Shown here piece after piece: positions 52,838 through 64,000 of a stretch of 64,000 nt of DNA (the first letter of the stretch is position 1; every line of letters starts with the position of its first letter). Made by a program: the position numbers and the translations under genes. The stretch is from Paraescarpia echinospica (lineage: Eukaryota; Annelida; Polychaeta; Sabellida; Siboglinidae), in contig CM034544.1 in assembly GCA_020002185.1 (NCBI GenBank), forward strand, positions 30,373,220-30,437,219, given 5' to 3'. The notes under the pieces are model-generated. The model saw only the letters and a list, made by a program, of their open reading frames with translations, ran no database searches and was not told where the DNA came from.

Positions 52838-53920
52838 CGTTGTTGTTCTCCTCGTCGTTCAGAGGTGAGGCTGGCTTGGATACGTCGACATTTTCTTTTC
52901 ATTCCCTTCCTCCTAATTGCTCTTGCACTACTTTCTCTACCATCCTTCTCTATTCTCTTCGGTCTTTTGCTCTTTTCCTCCATTCCCCTTTCCATTCCTC
53001 CAGGTCTCTCTTCACGCAATCCTCCTACTTCAGTCTCGGTCGCCCTCGTCTTCTTTTTCCCTCCACTCTCCGGGCATCTGCTTTCTTTGCCATCCGTTCT
53101 TCTCCCATTCGCTCCACATGTCCTGCCCAGTTCAACCAACTTCTCACCAACTTCTTCTTGAAACTTTCTTTCACACCAACATTTTCCCTCAGCTCTTCCA
53201 CTCTTCGCTTATCTATTCTCTTTACCGCCGTAATTCTCCTGACCCAGTTGTTTTCGCACACTTGTACCCTCTCCTGTTGTTTCTCTGTCACTGCTGTAGT
53301 TTCTAGGCCGTACAGGTAGCCTGGTGTCACACATGCGCATAGTACCTTTCCCTTGAGTTTTTGCGATATGTGCCTGTCTCCCATCACACCTTCTACTTTC
53401 CTCCATGCATTCGCCCCTGTTTGTATTCTCCTGCGATTTTTTATCTCTGAGGAGCCATCCCCACATACCGCTCCGCCCAGGTATACAAAACTGTCTCTTT
53501 GTTTTAGTTTTTTCCCCTCCAGGTTTATTTCCAGTTCTTTGCTTTTTTGCTCAACCCACAGCACCTCTGTCTTCTCCAGATTCACTTTCAGTCCGTGTTT
53601 GCTGAAGATAACTGTCCACTCTATCAGTTGTCCGCTTACCCGTTCGCTACCACCGCTAGATCGTCTGTATACAGTAGTTTCTGGAGAAAATCTTTCGTAC
53701 TGATCTTTCTCCTTATGAGTTCCATCACTGCGATAAACAGTAATGGGCTCAGACCACTCCTCTGTCTCAAACCAACGTTCACTTTTAATTCTTCTGAGAT
53801 TCCAGGTCCACACACCACTCTGCCTTTCGTTTCTTCATATGTCCCTTCCACCATCCTGACCTCTGCCTCTGGGACGAACCCCCATCCGTCTCAGTATCGC
53901 CATTGCCATCTTTCTCGATA
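52838..53920 (-). pseudogene. RTE-like RT C-terminal half, copy 2
   Basis: Same element as 20,006-21,106. Here a 10-bp shorter stretch near 53,630 keeps a longer frame open (53,025-53,813, 262 codons), including FSKHGLKVNLEKTEVLWVEQ and the YLGGAVCGDGSS and WAGHVERM blocks. It is still 5' truncated. Confidence 0.8.
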
Positions 53921-53931
53921 CTGTGTCATAT

Positions 53932-53935
<4 letters not shown>

Positions 53936-54012
<77 letters not shown>
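53936..54012. repeat. (GA)n microsatellite, long allele
   Basis: About 77 bp of GA against 20 bp in copy 1. Confidence 0.97.
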
Positions 54013-54014
<2 letters not shown>

Positions 54015-54106
54015 ATGCAAGATTAACAAGCTGTACAATTCTGGCGGGGGCATTGAACGTACGCCTGCTAGTAATAGAGCAAACGGAACTAAAAACATGG
54101 CATTAC

Positions 54107-54233
54107 CTGCGTGGTTCGTTTGTTGCGTAGTAAGCCACGCCGTCTTGTATGGCGAGACCAAAGGGTTCGCCAGTTATGTTGTAGATTCGTCTCTCACCGC
54201 CCGTGTAGTTACTGCATTGTATGTGGACGAAGG
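54107..54233 (-). CDS. Host YWTD gene, exon (copy 2)
   Basis: Identical reading to 21,225-21,351: the FVHIQCSNYTGGERRIYNI and GLAIQDGVAYYATNE blocks, with the same acceptor and CAG|GTAATG donor. Confidence 0.8.
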
Positions 54234-54658
54234 CTGTAACACAAACAGCTGATATTCAGAAATGTGAAGTGAGCAGGTATAACAAGAATTTCATGTAAAT
54301 GGAATACTTTTGTTATCAACACCTCTCAACATGTGTTAAAGGGAATAAAAACGACCATTGCTTGAATTAGTGTTATGGTACATACTGCTGTATATCTTAA
54401 TTTCTACCACGAAAAAATTATCATAATTCAATAAATAAATAATCCACATAATACGCTGTGCAACGTTTTTAGAATATTCATATTTTGGCGTGCTTTTTAG
54501 TATGCATAGGTATGACGTTACTCGTGAAACATACGCACAAGAGGCCGGGACTTTTGATTCCTCCATAGCATGCTTACGAGGATGGAATTTTGGTCGAAAC
54601 GAACGTCAGATTGAGTTTTAGTGCGGTATTCCGACGATATCAATATCATATTCATATC

Positions 54659-55472
54659 ATCAAAAATAGATAAGCGAGCGAAAAATGAACAATGCGGAAC
54701 ACATCCAAAACATGAAATTCTACGGTCGCTAGCACCCTCATGGCTCGTCCTATCCCAACGATCTTGGTATCATTTGAAAGGATACACTTTTTGTTATTCT
54801 AGCGTCATCTAGATTTCCCGGTAACCGTTTACAGAACACCAACAAACGCCGTTTTCGGTGTTCTGTAAGGTTCTGAACGATGTTGGTGGCGGATACTCAG
54901 TACACTAATCTTCCGATTGCGGCGCTGTTTTCCTCATTTGCATAGGTTCAGACATGCGCACTTCACCATTTCTTGATTTCATGTTATAAGCTCCACCCAC
55001 TTTTAAACCGCAGCGAAATTGATGTGCTTTGATCGCAGCGAAACCGATATATCTCTACGTCGGCGTGACGTCATAATAACGTACGTATACAATTCATATC
55101 TAAATTCGTTGCGTTGGTTGGTTGATATACGTGATTGTGACGTCACGCTTACTTCGCGTATGTCATTTTAGCAGCCGTTTGAAAGTAGGTGGAGCTTATA
55201 CCACGAAATCAGATAATGGTGCCTCAATCGGTAGATTGGTGAACTGTGTCGACGAAACAACATCGTTCGCAGTGTCTAAGACACCGGAACGGGCCCAGTT
55301 GTAGGTCCGCTTTTAGTTAATTTTAGGAATGATTATCAGGAAACCATTTATATGTTTGAATGGCAGAAAGCTTAAACTTTCAAACGACATCAATATTGTT
55401 TGGATCTGACGAACCGTAATGGTACTAGCAATCGCTAAAAAGGCGTTTTTGGCTCGCTTATCTATTTTTGAT
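54659..55472. mobile_element. Palindromic foldback/MITE-like element, copy 2
   Basis: Same 814-bp inverted repeat as 21,777-22,590, nearly identical. Confidence 0.7.
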
Positions 55473-55562
55473 ATTATGTATATATGTATATATAATACAT
55501 ATATATACACAAATCGATTTCAATTGTCATTTAAATTGTACAGCTCATGTTCCTGTATATCA

Positions 55563-55600
<38 letters not shown>

Positions 55601-55983
55601 CCGTCCTTTGCGAACACTGTTATGGGCACATTAAAAAAAAACTTTGCGAGTAGCACATTAACCTAATATTTAACATACCATAAGTAAAGAACAATATCTA
55701 GCTAAATGTTATTTACCAAGGAACATGCTATATATTTAATAATTCAACGAAGGGTGTACCACACTGAACTTTTCTTTGCCTAATGCAAGTGTTTGCTTTA
55801 TCGGAGGAACATTGCTAGATGCTGAAGCTGCCGTCATCTATCACGAACACCTGTCTGTTTTTAAACACCAAGACACAATGGTAGATTCAACCCTGCCTGA
55901 GAACTAATTTGAGCTATTAACTAGTGATTCTAAACACCAACTTCATTCGGTAGGTTTAATAGAAACAGTTCAATCGCACTTAC

Positions 55984-56132
55984 TTTGATCAGTCCAGCAA
56001 ATCCTGCAACTGTTGTAGTCGATTGCTAGCCCGTAGGCATCCCCACGATATCTTGGCGTAATATGAACGGATCCACTACCGTTCAAGTTAGCCTTGTGGA
56101 TACCAGCATAGGTATCAGCATAAAACAGCAAC
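55984..56132 (-). CDS. Host YWTD gene, exon (copy 2)
   Basis: Same 149-bp exon as 23,102-23,250 (LLFYADTYAGIHKANLNGS, CWTDQ), with one substitution between copies in the GGATCC-flanking part (ATATGAAC against ATCTGAAC on plus). Splice sites conserved. Confidence 0.85.
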
Positions 56133-56437
56133 CTAGACAGTTATAACATTCTAACGTATCACACAAAATCATAATTACACCATTGCGATACACTAAGGTT
56201 AACATTGATGTTTTAGTTATTATTCTATATATATAATTCCTTAATATTTCACGTTAATTATGCTAAATAATTATTTAGTGAACATTGCACACTCCACCAT
56301 ATTTAGTAAGAAGAATTATATGGTCATAAGGTGTTACGACATTATGTACAATTGTTCAGGTTGAAACTAAACATAAATGGCAAGATTGTTTGCCGATCTC
56401 AAAACGATAGAGTTATTACATGAGAAATTGCACGAAC

Positions 56438-56603
56438 CTCTTGTTAACTTCCACAACCACAGATCTCCCTACGCCACCAAACGTGACTATTGTTCTCCCC
56501 TCACTGCCATCCAATTTGGCCATGTCAATCTTTCTGTCATTGTTGAATGTGATGTACAGTTTGTTTTCTGCTGGGTCAACGGCAAGCCCGTGACAGTAAT
56601 TAG
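56438..56603 (-). CDS. Host YWTD gene, exon (copy 2)
   Basis: Same 166-bp exon as 23,562-23,727. One replacement is visible, LDGSEGRT here against LDGSGGRT in copy 1; the donor is AAGAG|GTTCGT. Confidence 0.85.
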
Positions 56604-57818
56604 CTATAAAGAACACAACAGAAAGATGACACCTTATTACACACCACTGCGCCTTTGACAACGAATTATTTTCAGCGTCCACATTTATCAAGCATATAGT
56701 CTTTTTCTACCTGCGACTACGAATGCATTTATGTCAGATAAAAACCCATAATGCATATCAATAGATGATACATACACAATGTATAAATTATAAACAAATA
56801 TTAATTTAGCTGGCCAACAAAACCAGAACTTTGCGAAGGTATTATCTACCAAAATGACCTAACGTATGAATAAGTATTAACCACAGGGACATGATCAATT
56901 GCTTATAACCTTGACTAATATGTATTGTATGTATTCTTTTAAACAATAATGTGTCGTGAATATTCTAAATTCTGGGCATTGCCATGTTAATGTAGAACAT
57001 ATGTAAGCTCATTTTAATAAAGTGCTAAGAACTGTAATGAATTTAATAATTGTAAATTAGATATGGCATTTTATGAAGAACTTCCCAGAGATAGGCGGTA
57101 GGTAAGATTTTATGATACTTATATATGTTATTTACAATAAAATGATCCAGCCAGATCAAATTTGAGCTTGTTCGTTGCATTTTGTAGGATACAAAACAAA
57201 TGCAGGTAATGCGATTGATATTACAGTCACTACAAATAATATATCAACTACTTTAAATCAGACTATTAAATGTATGTATCTACTATTATGAACACATAAA
57301 TATACAATTCATATTGTAATTATGCGATCAATAAGTCCAACATTTGTTGCACCCCAATTGAAGTGCTATACCGTTTTCCTACAGTTTTGATTGGATGTGG
57401 AACAAACCGGATAAAGGCACCATATTTATTTATGCTTCCTTGGACAATGAAATGTAATTTTTCAACGAAGCCAGCACATTCTGGATGGGTATTTGTGCCA
57501 ATATTAGAGTTTGAGAAATCAGCATTTCATGAGAGCCAGAAACACGAGGAAAGGCTATATGTCCAGAAACATATCAACAATCATGTAGAGAATATATTTA
57601 AAAAACAAATTAATACCATCCTTCATGAAATAATGGCTGGGGTAGTGCCTACTCATTACGTGAGAATTAAGATTTGTTTGATGAAAACTACGCTGAAATT
57701 CATATTCTACTCCACAGAAAACTCTCCTATCACCGGCCTGTCGTGACCATTAGGCGGCTAAGACAGCCTATAGATCACCATATAGCACCGTCCAGACGAG
57801 GTCGGCGCATAGTTGTGT
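56604..57818. other. Intron, no recognised feature (copy 2)
   Basis: Counterpart of 23,728-24,940; nothing recognisable. Confidence 0.4.
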
Positions 57819-58210
57819 TCTCTCTGCCAGCTCTTGCCACCATTTGTTTATGATTTCTCTGAGCCGACCTCGTCAACACTAGAGCCTTCTAAGAGCCACT
57901 ACGTTTAGTCTATGGCCCATCTCACCAATTCCAGGTCCTTTCACGCTCATCCAATGGATCAAGCTTGTAGGCAGACAAGGAATCGATTTTGCGCCGATGG
58001 ACTAAGCACTATGCAAAAAGCCTTCATAAACGAGAAACCATCGTATGGAGCCTACACACCCCAGATCATGGTTGATGGACACCCCATTAACTTAGCTGAT
58101 AAGATCCCATAACATGGAAGTGTCACCATAAAGGATATACACCAGCCCAAGATTTGGACAAACGCCTTGCCAAAGCCAACAGTTCAATCGGTCGCCTCCA
58201 GAAAGGTGTA
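57819..58210 (+). pseudogene. RTE-like relic, left part (copy 2)
   Basis: Counterpart of 24,945-25,337 with the same MVDGHPINL and DLDKRLAKANSSIGRLQK segments. Confidence 0.7.
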
Positions 58211-61200
58211 TAATAATAATAATTCCGTTTTTTAATATACCGCTTTTTAAGTAAGTAAATACTAATCAAAACGCTTCACATATTAAAATGACGCGTTGAC
58301 TAAATGCTAAAATATAAATTAATTAAATAAATAAGCTAAGATAAAAAAAACATTAAAAAAACATGAATACAAATAAATAAATTAGGGTGTAAAAATACAA
58401 TTTCAAACAATGAAATTAAAAACCAATCAATACTATAAAATAGAAACCAGTGTCATTTAGATGTGGCAGCAATGCTTGCATCAAGGCATGTAGTGCAGGC
58501 GAATTAGATGGGTTTTAAGTTGTTTCCGGAAAGCCGGCAATGTTCCAACCGATCGCACACACTTTGGCAAGCTATTCCACATATGTGAGCCTGTCACTGC
58601 AAAGCTGCCCCGTCCGATAGCTCTCTTTGACACCGTCACCGCGAGAAGCGTTGCGTCACTCGCCGATCGCAATGCACGTGTGGGCGCGTTACGAGCTATC
58701 GCACAGTTGAGGTACTTCGGGGCTAAGCCATGCAGGATCTTAAATATGTAAGTACATATCTTGAAAGTAATTCTCATTCTGATCGGCAGTCAATGCAGTG
58801 ATTGCAGAATTGGTATGATGTGATCTTGCCGTCTGACGCGGTTGATGAGGGGAGCGGCTGTGTTCTGTGCTCGTTGACGTCGGTTGGTCTGTCCATTGTT
58901 CAATCCACGAGTAGAGCATTGCAATTGTCGAGGCGACTTAGCACAATACAGCGTACTGCAGCATGGCACGCGTCTCGCGTCAGCAGGTGACGAATTCTGC
59001 CGAACAGGCGTAGATGGTAGTAGGCCGAAGAACAGTAGCTGGAGACGAGGCGGTCTAACTGCATGTGTCGGCCGAAGTAGCAGCCTAGATTTCTCGTTGC
59101 ATCTGTTGATTGCAAGGTAAGTCCAGGTAGTTCCAAGCTGGGGCTGCCATAAACACGTAGATTGTGCGGTGACTGCAGCACGATAAACTCAGTTTTGTCA
59201 TTGTTGAGTTTAAGTTGATGCATCAGCATCCAGGCTCTAATCTCGGCGATGCACTGGATGAACAGCTGTTTAGCGTTTTCCAGTTCGTCAGACACCATAG
59301 GGTTATAGCTGACATATAGCTGGATGTCATCAGCGAATCGGTGGTAAAGCACATGATGTTTCTTGCAGATGTCAGCAATGGGTGTCGTATATGCGTTGAA
59401 CATCACTGGACCAAGTACTGAACCCTGAGGTACACCGTGGTAGATGGGGATTGCGTTCGAAGAAGAAGAACCAATCGTGACACACTGAGATCTGCCGGTC
59501 AAGTATGATCTAAACCAGTCAAGTGCCGATGTTGAATCGTGAAACCAGAGTGTTCAGCAATTCGTCAATGTTGTCACTAGGACAATTTTCAGTTCACTAG
59601 GAAACACTCATGTGTTTAATGACGCATTTACAATGTTGACGAGTATGGGTAGCGTAACGGTTAAAGTAGTTTTAAGTAGACATGTAGGTAGCACATCAAG
59701 TGGACAACATTTCGTTGGTCTGGACATGATGATAATTTGCAGCTCTTCAGCGTCAGTTGAACAGAAATTTTTTAGACCTTGCAATACAGGTGGAGCAGCA
59801 GGCAGGAGTGGCATCACGATATATTCTGTTGTCACTTTCGCACGCGTAACATCGACGACTTTTTTATCTTTTCTGCAAAGAACTCGGCAAAGGCACGACA
59901 CATTGATTCATCGTTCTCGCGATCAGGTAATTTCCGGTCACTGCATTTGATTAGTGAATGTAACACTTGGAATGTTGTTTTTGCGTCAGCGTTGTTCAGT
60001 GCTGCACCGTAGTAGGCGATTTTCGCGTTTCGGACATGATGTTTAACGTTGTTTATTTGCTACAAGTAGATCTGCTTGTCGATTTCGAGTCCGGTTAGGC
60101 GCCATTTTCTTTCAAGTGCTCGTCGCTTACGCCTTAAACTCAAGGTTTCGTCATCAAATCATGGCTGGCTTTTCTTTGATCGTCGAGTTCGCGACACAAC
60201 TGGAGCATGAATGTCGAGTGTGACGGAGACGGAATGTTGATACTGTTGTAGGGGATTGTCGACGCTATCGCTGTTATTGTTATCGTGTGAGGTTAGTGCG
60301 GCGTGAAGGTCAGTTTTGAAGATATCCAGGTCTACATGACGGTAGTCACACCCTCGCACTTGTTATTTGGTAGACGTGGCGCGTCTCCTTCAATAGAAAA
60401 TGTTATTGTGTGGTGATCCGAAAACGTGTTAGGTAGGACAGCAGCGGGAGATGTGAGGATGGTGTCTTCTTTCCGGGAGATAACGGCATCCAGCGTGTGG
60501 CTGGAACGGTGCGTAGGACCAGTCACATGCTGGACGAGTCCTGTCGAAGCCAGAATGTTCGTTATTCGACTTACTCCCGGCGATAATGCGTCGTTGAAGT
60601 GAACATTGAAATCGCCCAATATCAACAGTCGTCCTGGAATGGTCGCAAGTGATGTTACGAGATCTTCGAATTCGTCCAGAAAGCCGGATATATATGAAGG
60701 TGGTGGCCTGTATATCAATACAAAGTAGTACGACGGCTTGTCACACGACAGTTGTAAAAGCTCGAAGTGGATCGGTGTCACGGCAGGTCTACGCACAACC
60801 AGTTTCAACGAACTTATGTGCAGAACACCCAGACCACCGCCCTGTTTCAGTGATCGGTTGAGTTTCTTAAACTCGAACCCCGACAGTGTTAATTCGTTGA
60901 CGATGTCTTCATGCTCATCTCGCGGCCAGGTCTCTGTGAAGAAGGATATGTCGGCATCAGCGTCTAATAACGTCTCGCTCACAACATATATTGTGTTGCA
61001 GATAGATCAAGTGTTCAGTAAAACAAGTCTCAGTGATGACGATGGTGTCCTTGGGCTGATACACTTTAGGTAACGTGCTCGAGGTACAGGCTTAGAGGAT
61101 GCTGTTGGTCGCGCTGACACAAGTACATGTATCGATTGTTGTTTGCGTGCACCCCCACGAAAACCTCGACGGGTGGGCCAATGGAGTGCCACCCGCACTT

Positions 61201-61457
61201 CACAAGCAGCTCTCAAGGCAGCATTGTTGAGCCGAATGTGACTGTGACCGCTGGGCCGTAACCGATACAGGCAGTTTTGGGTCATGCTGGGCGTGTAAAC
61301 AATGTTTACTTTGTCCGGGTTACACATGACTGATCATCAGCTTGTCAATGTCACACAGGTGCAATCGCAAATGTAACATGTAAGTCGGTTAAAATAGTAA
61401 AAAGTCACAAACACTTGATAAAACCACTTAGTCTAGTGCCCTCTTGGTGTACTCATA

Positions 61458-61490
<33 letters not shown>

Positions 61491-61592
61491 TATAAACTAG
61501 AGTGCTGTAGATTGGCTAGAACTTGTAAAATCCACAACATATCCAGATAGCATCTATAGGTGCAGCCACATAGGCGCAGACCAACAACACCA
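58211..61592 (-). mobile_element. L2-like non-LTR retrotransposon, copy B of the second haplotype, uninterrupted
   Basis: The same insertion as 25,338-32,653 without the nested CR1-like element, about 3.38 kb. RT core 58,900-59,502 (YHGVPQGSVLGPVMFNAYTT, FADDIQLYVSYNP). Endonuclease 60,332-61,073 (SFFTETWPRDEHED, LIYRPPPSYI, ILGDFNVHFNDAL). The upstream frame continues through the site where copy 1 has the insertion (61,007-61,327, GGARKQQSIHVLVSARPTAS). Frameshifts remain, so it is inactive. Confidence 0.88.
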
Positions 61593-62272
61593 TGTATATG
61601 GAAGAAACACTCGCTGCGTTTGTTAACCAAGATACATTTCTACAAGGTTGTTGTCGTCACTGCCCTTCTGCATGGGGCTGAAGGGTAGGTCCTCTACATA
61701 AAGCAAGTACAACTGCTTGAACAGTTCTACCAACGATGTCTGCATTCCATCATGGGAAGCCATTGGCAAGACTATGTCGCCAACAATGAGGTCCTGGAAA
61801 AGGCCCATCTCCTGAGCATCGAAGCCATATTAATGATCAGACAGCGTCGCTTGGCAGGCCATGTCTTGTGCATGGACGACTCCAGAATATCAAAAGCTGT
61901 ATTTTAAGATGAGCTTCGCAATGGCAAGTGATACTGCAGGGCTCCCGTAGGAGTTACAAAGACCAGCTGAAGCGAACATTCAATCTCATTTAACATTAAT
62001 TCCTCTACGTCACAGTTTCAAATATCCGCTGCTCAGATGGGAGGTTTGCCATATGAAGCATCTTAGTGCTCATTAGAGAATCAAGCTATGACAGACAGCA
62101 GTGTGATCATGAGGAATTAAGCAGTCAGGCAACTGCTGATCCGTGTGCACATAGCGCTGCAAAGGGGTCAACAGGACATATCCTTGTGCTACTAATTGGC
62201 AAGTGTAATGAGTTTGCCTCTTTGTATCAAGCTGCAGACATTTGGTTAGTTTTTGGTGGAGGCAAGGTTTGA
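61593..62272 (+). pseudogene. RTE-like relic, right part (copy 2)
   Basis: Counterpart of 32,654-33,332, with the same QLLEQFYQRCLHSIMG and NNEVLEKAHLLSIEA segments. Confidence 0.75.
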
Positions 62273-62502
62273 TTTCATATCATATCATTTGTAGTTCCAT
62301 ATGATATCATTTGTAGTTCCATATGTCATGCTGTGAGAAAAGAAGCAAGCTGATATAAAATAGTCCACCAATACACAATGCTCTGTTGCATCAGTCAATG
62401 TATGTAGCTTATCAAGCATATATCTGGTTGAACAGAACAAGGCCCACTTCAGATTAGTTGGGGTTGTAAGTGGGACAATAAGAGTCAGTCAATACATAAG
62501 CA

Positions 62503-62935
<433 letters not shown>

Positions 62936-63175
62936 CAATCTATTGTATGTATATATATATACATACAATAGGTTGAATATGAATGAACTACCACTATTAA
63001 CGCCCAAGCTACGCTACATGCTCGATAGCGAATGGGCAGAACATTACATGTTATATACTACCTTCTGATATCGCTATCGAAACCTAAGTTATTCTAATAT
63101 CTGACTATTTTTTAACAACAAATGTTTTCAATTTTACATCACAACAACATATCAATCAGATACTACTCAACTTGC

Positions 63176-63307
63176 CTGCATATATGTCCTCCGGGTTGGA
63201 GCCATCAAGTCTCTCCCGTTTAACCATTTGATAGGGGCTATAGTACAAAAAGCCATTAACCTCGTCCACTGCGACAGCTCTCATGTAGTCTACAATCACA
63301 TAATTCA
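63176..63307 (-). CDS. Host YWTD gene, upstream-most exon (copy 2, in-frame allele)
   Basis: 132 bp, two bases longer than copy 1 near the donor (...GAGGACATATATGCAG). It encodes VIVDYMRAVAVDEVNGFLYY and MVKRERLDGSNPEDIYA. Ending at CAG|GCAAGT leaves one base, which joins in frame to the exon at 56,438-56,603 to give ...DIYA-A-NYCHGLAVD, the spacing expected of consecutive YWTD repeats. Confidence 0.8.
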
Positions 63308-63691
63308 CTAGGTCAGTAATACCAAATGTTTAATGTACAACAATATATCAGAAACGTTGCAGTCAAGAACAATTTGTTTTCTCACAAGAAATGCTGCAGT
63401 TTAATCGTGAAAAGAAAACAATATTTGTCCAGTGACGTAATAACACAGTATATGATTCATATGTTCTGGTAGTAGCCAGAATTAGTTACAACTATGCTAC
63501 ATAGCAGTGTATGATCCCGTGGATTTCTGACATTATTTGATGGTAGGTAAGGCCTACGACACACCACGTGACTCCAGGCCAGCTTCTCATTGGCAAGTTG
63601 AACTGCTCCGTCTAGTCTCGACCGCGTCTCGTCGTTAAGCACGCGCTTGAGACATCGAAGCACCGAAAATATCAGTGTGTATGATTGCAAT

Positions 63692-64000
63692 CAGTGTTCG
63701 AAATTACTGCCGACCCGGAGGCCCGAGACCGTAAAGTATTTCGTCGGGCCGGTAACTTTAAAAAAGAGCCGGCCCGCAAGACCGGCAGATTTTTTAAAAG
63801 AAAATAATGGAGCACTTGTCTAGTATCCGAGCCAACCTCGATTTCGTCATTATAACTACACGTTTGCCTAACTTTGATATCTCAGTGATTTAGTTTTATC
63901 ATTCAACATCATCCCAGGCATATATACAGTGTATATATTACGAATATAGTGCGTCTTAGCACACTTTTGAGGCCCAAAGAGCGAGTCGGTTTGCGTCAAT
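63692..64000 (+). mobile_element. hAT remnant, left part (copy 2, cut by window end)
   Basis: Begins CAGTGTTCGAAATTACTG after the ATTGCAAT flank at 63,684-63,691, as at 34,875; the window ends within its internal hairpin region. Confidence 0.85.

Overview
This window is animal nuclear DNA, not bacterial. Coding exons are split by introns with recognisable splice signals. Long (CA)n, (GA)n and (TA)n microsatellites are frequent, and most of the rest is decayed retrotransposon (L2/CR1-like, RTE-like, SINE) and hAT-type DNA transposon sequence. The mix of a Polinton, a 2A-bearing PHD-finger CR1-like element and L2-tailed SINEs suggests a marine invertebrate or basal chordate, but the species cannot be fixed from the sequence.

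Region by region. 1-13,000: tandem repeats (a 22-24 bp minisatellite, CA and GA arrays) and at least five non-LTR retrotransposon relics, one carrying an SGNH-esterase ORF1 interrupted by a SINE. 14,600-34,500, minus strand: a chain of host exons, at least four of which encode YWTD (LDL-receptor class B) beta-propeller repeats. Their introns hold an 814-bp palindromic foldback element, two hAT-like elements (one ends in a splice donor), an RTE fragment, and a three-level nest (RTE, then L2-like, then CR1-like) whose youngest member is an intact 1,218-codon element with a 2A-type recoding motif. 34,875-35,949: a decayed hAT transposon with a perfect 8-bp target duplication.

36,500-47,600 (probably on to at least 50,350): a GC-rich Polinton/Maverick (adintovirus-like) element. 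The plus strand carries the packaging ATPase, a pX-like small protein, a conserved Polinton protein, a small membrane protein, an rve integrase with chromodomain, a second membrane protein, the penton-like minor capsid protein, a pVI-like basic protein, the hexon-like major capsid protein and an adenain-type protease, mostly a few bases apart or overlapping. The minus strand converges on this block with a protein-primed family B DNA polymerase (zinc fingers plus an OTU-like segment, one frame break). Further upstream on the minus strand are an unknown ORF and an RPA-like zinc-ribbon/OB-fold protein. Together these would form, package and integrate a virus-like genome. I can define neither terminal inverted repeat; the right side runs into an assembly gap.

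50,501-51,500 is exactly 1,000 Ns. From 51,501 to the end the sequence repeats 18,672-35,200 nearly base for base, but without the CR1-like insertion and with different microsatellite lengths. This is most simply the second haplotype placed in tandem by the assembler, although a real tandem duplication is not excluded. The second copy supplies the empty site for the CR1-like insertion and an alternative allele of each host exon.
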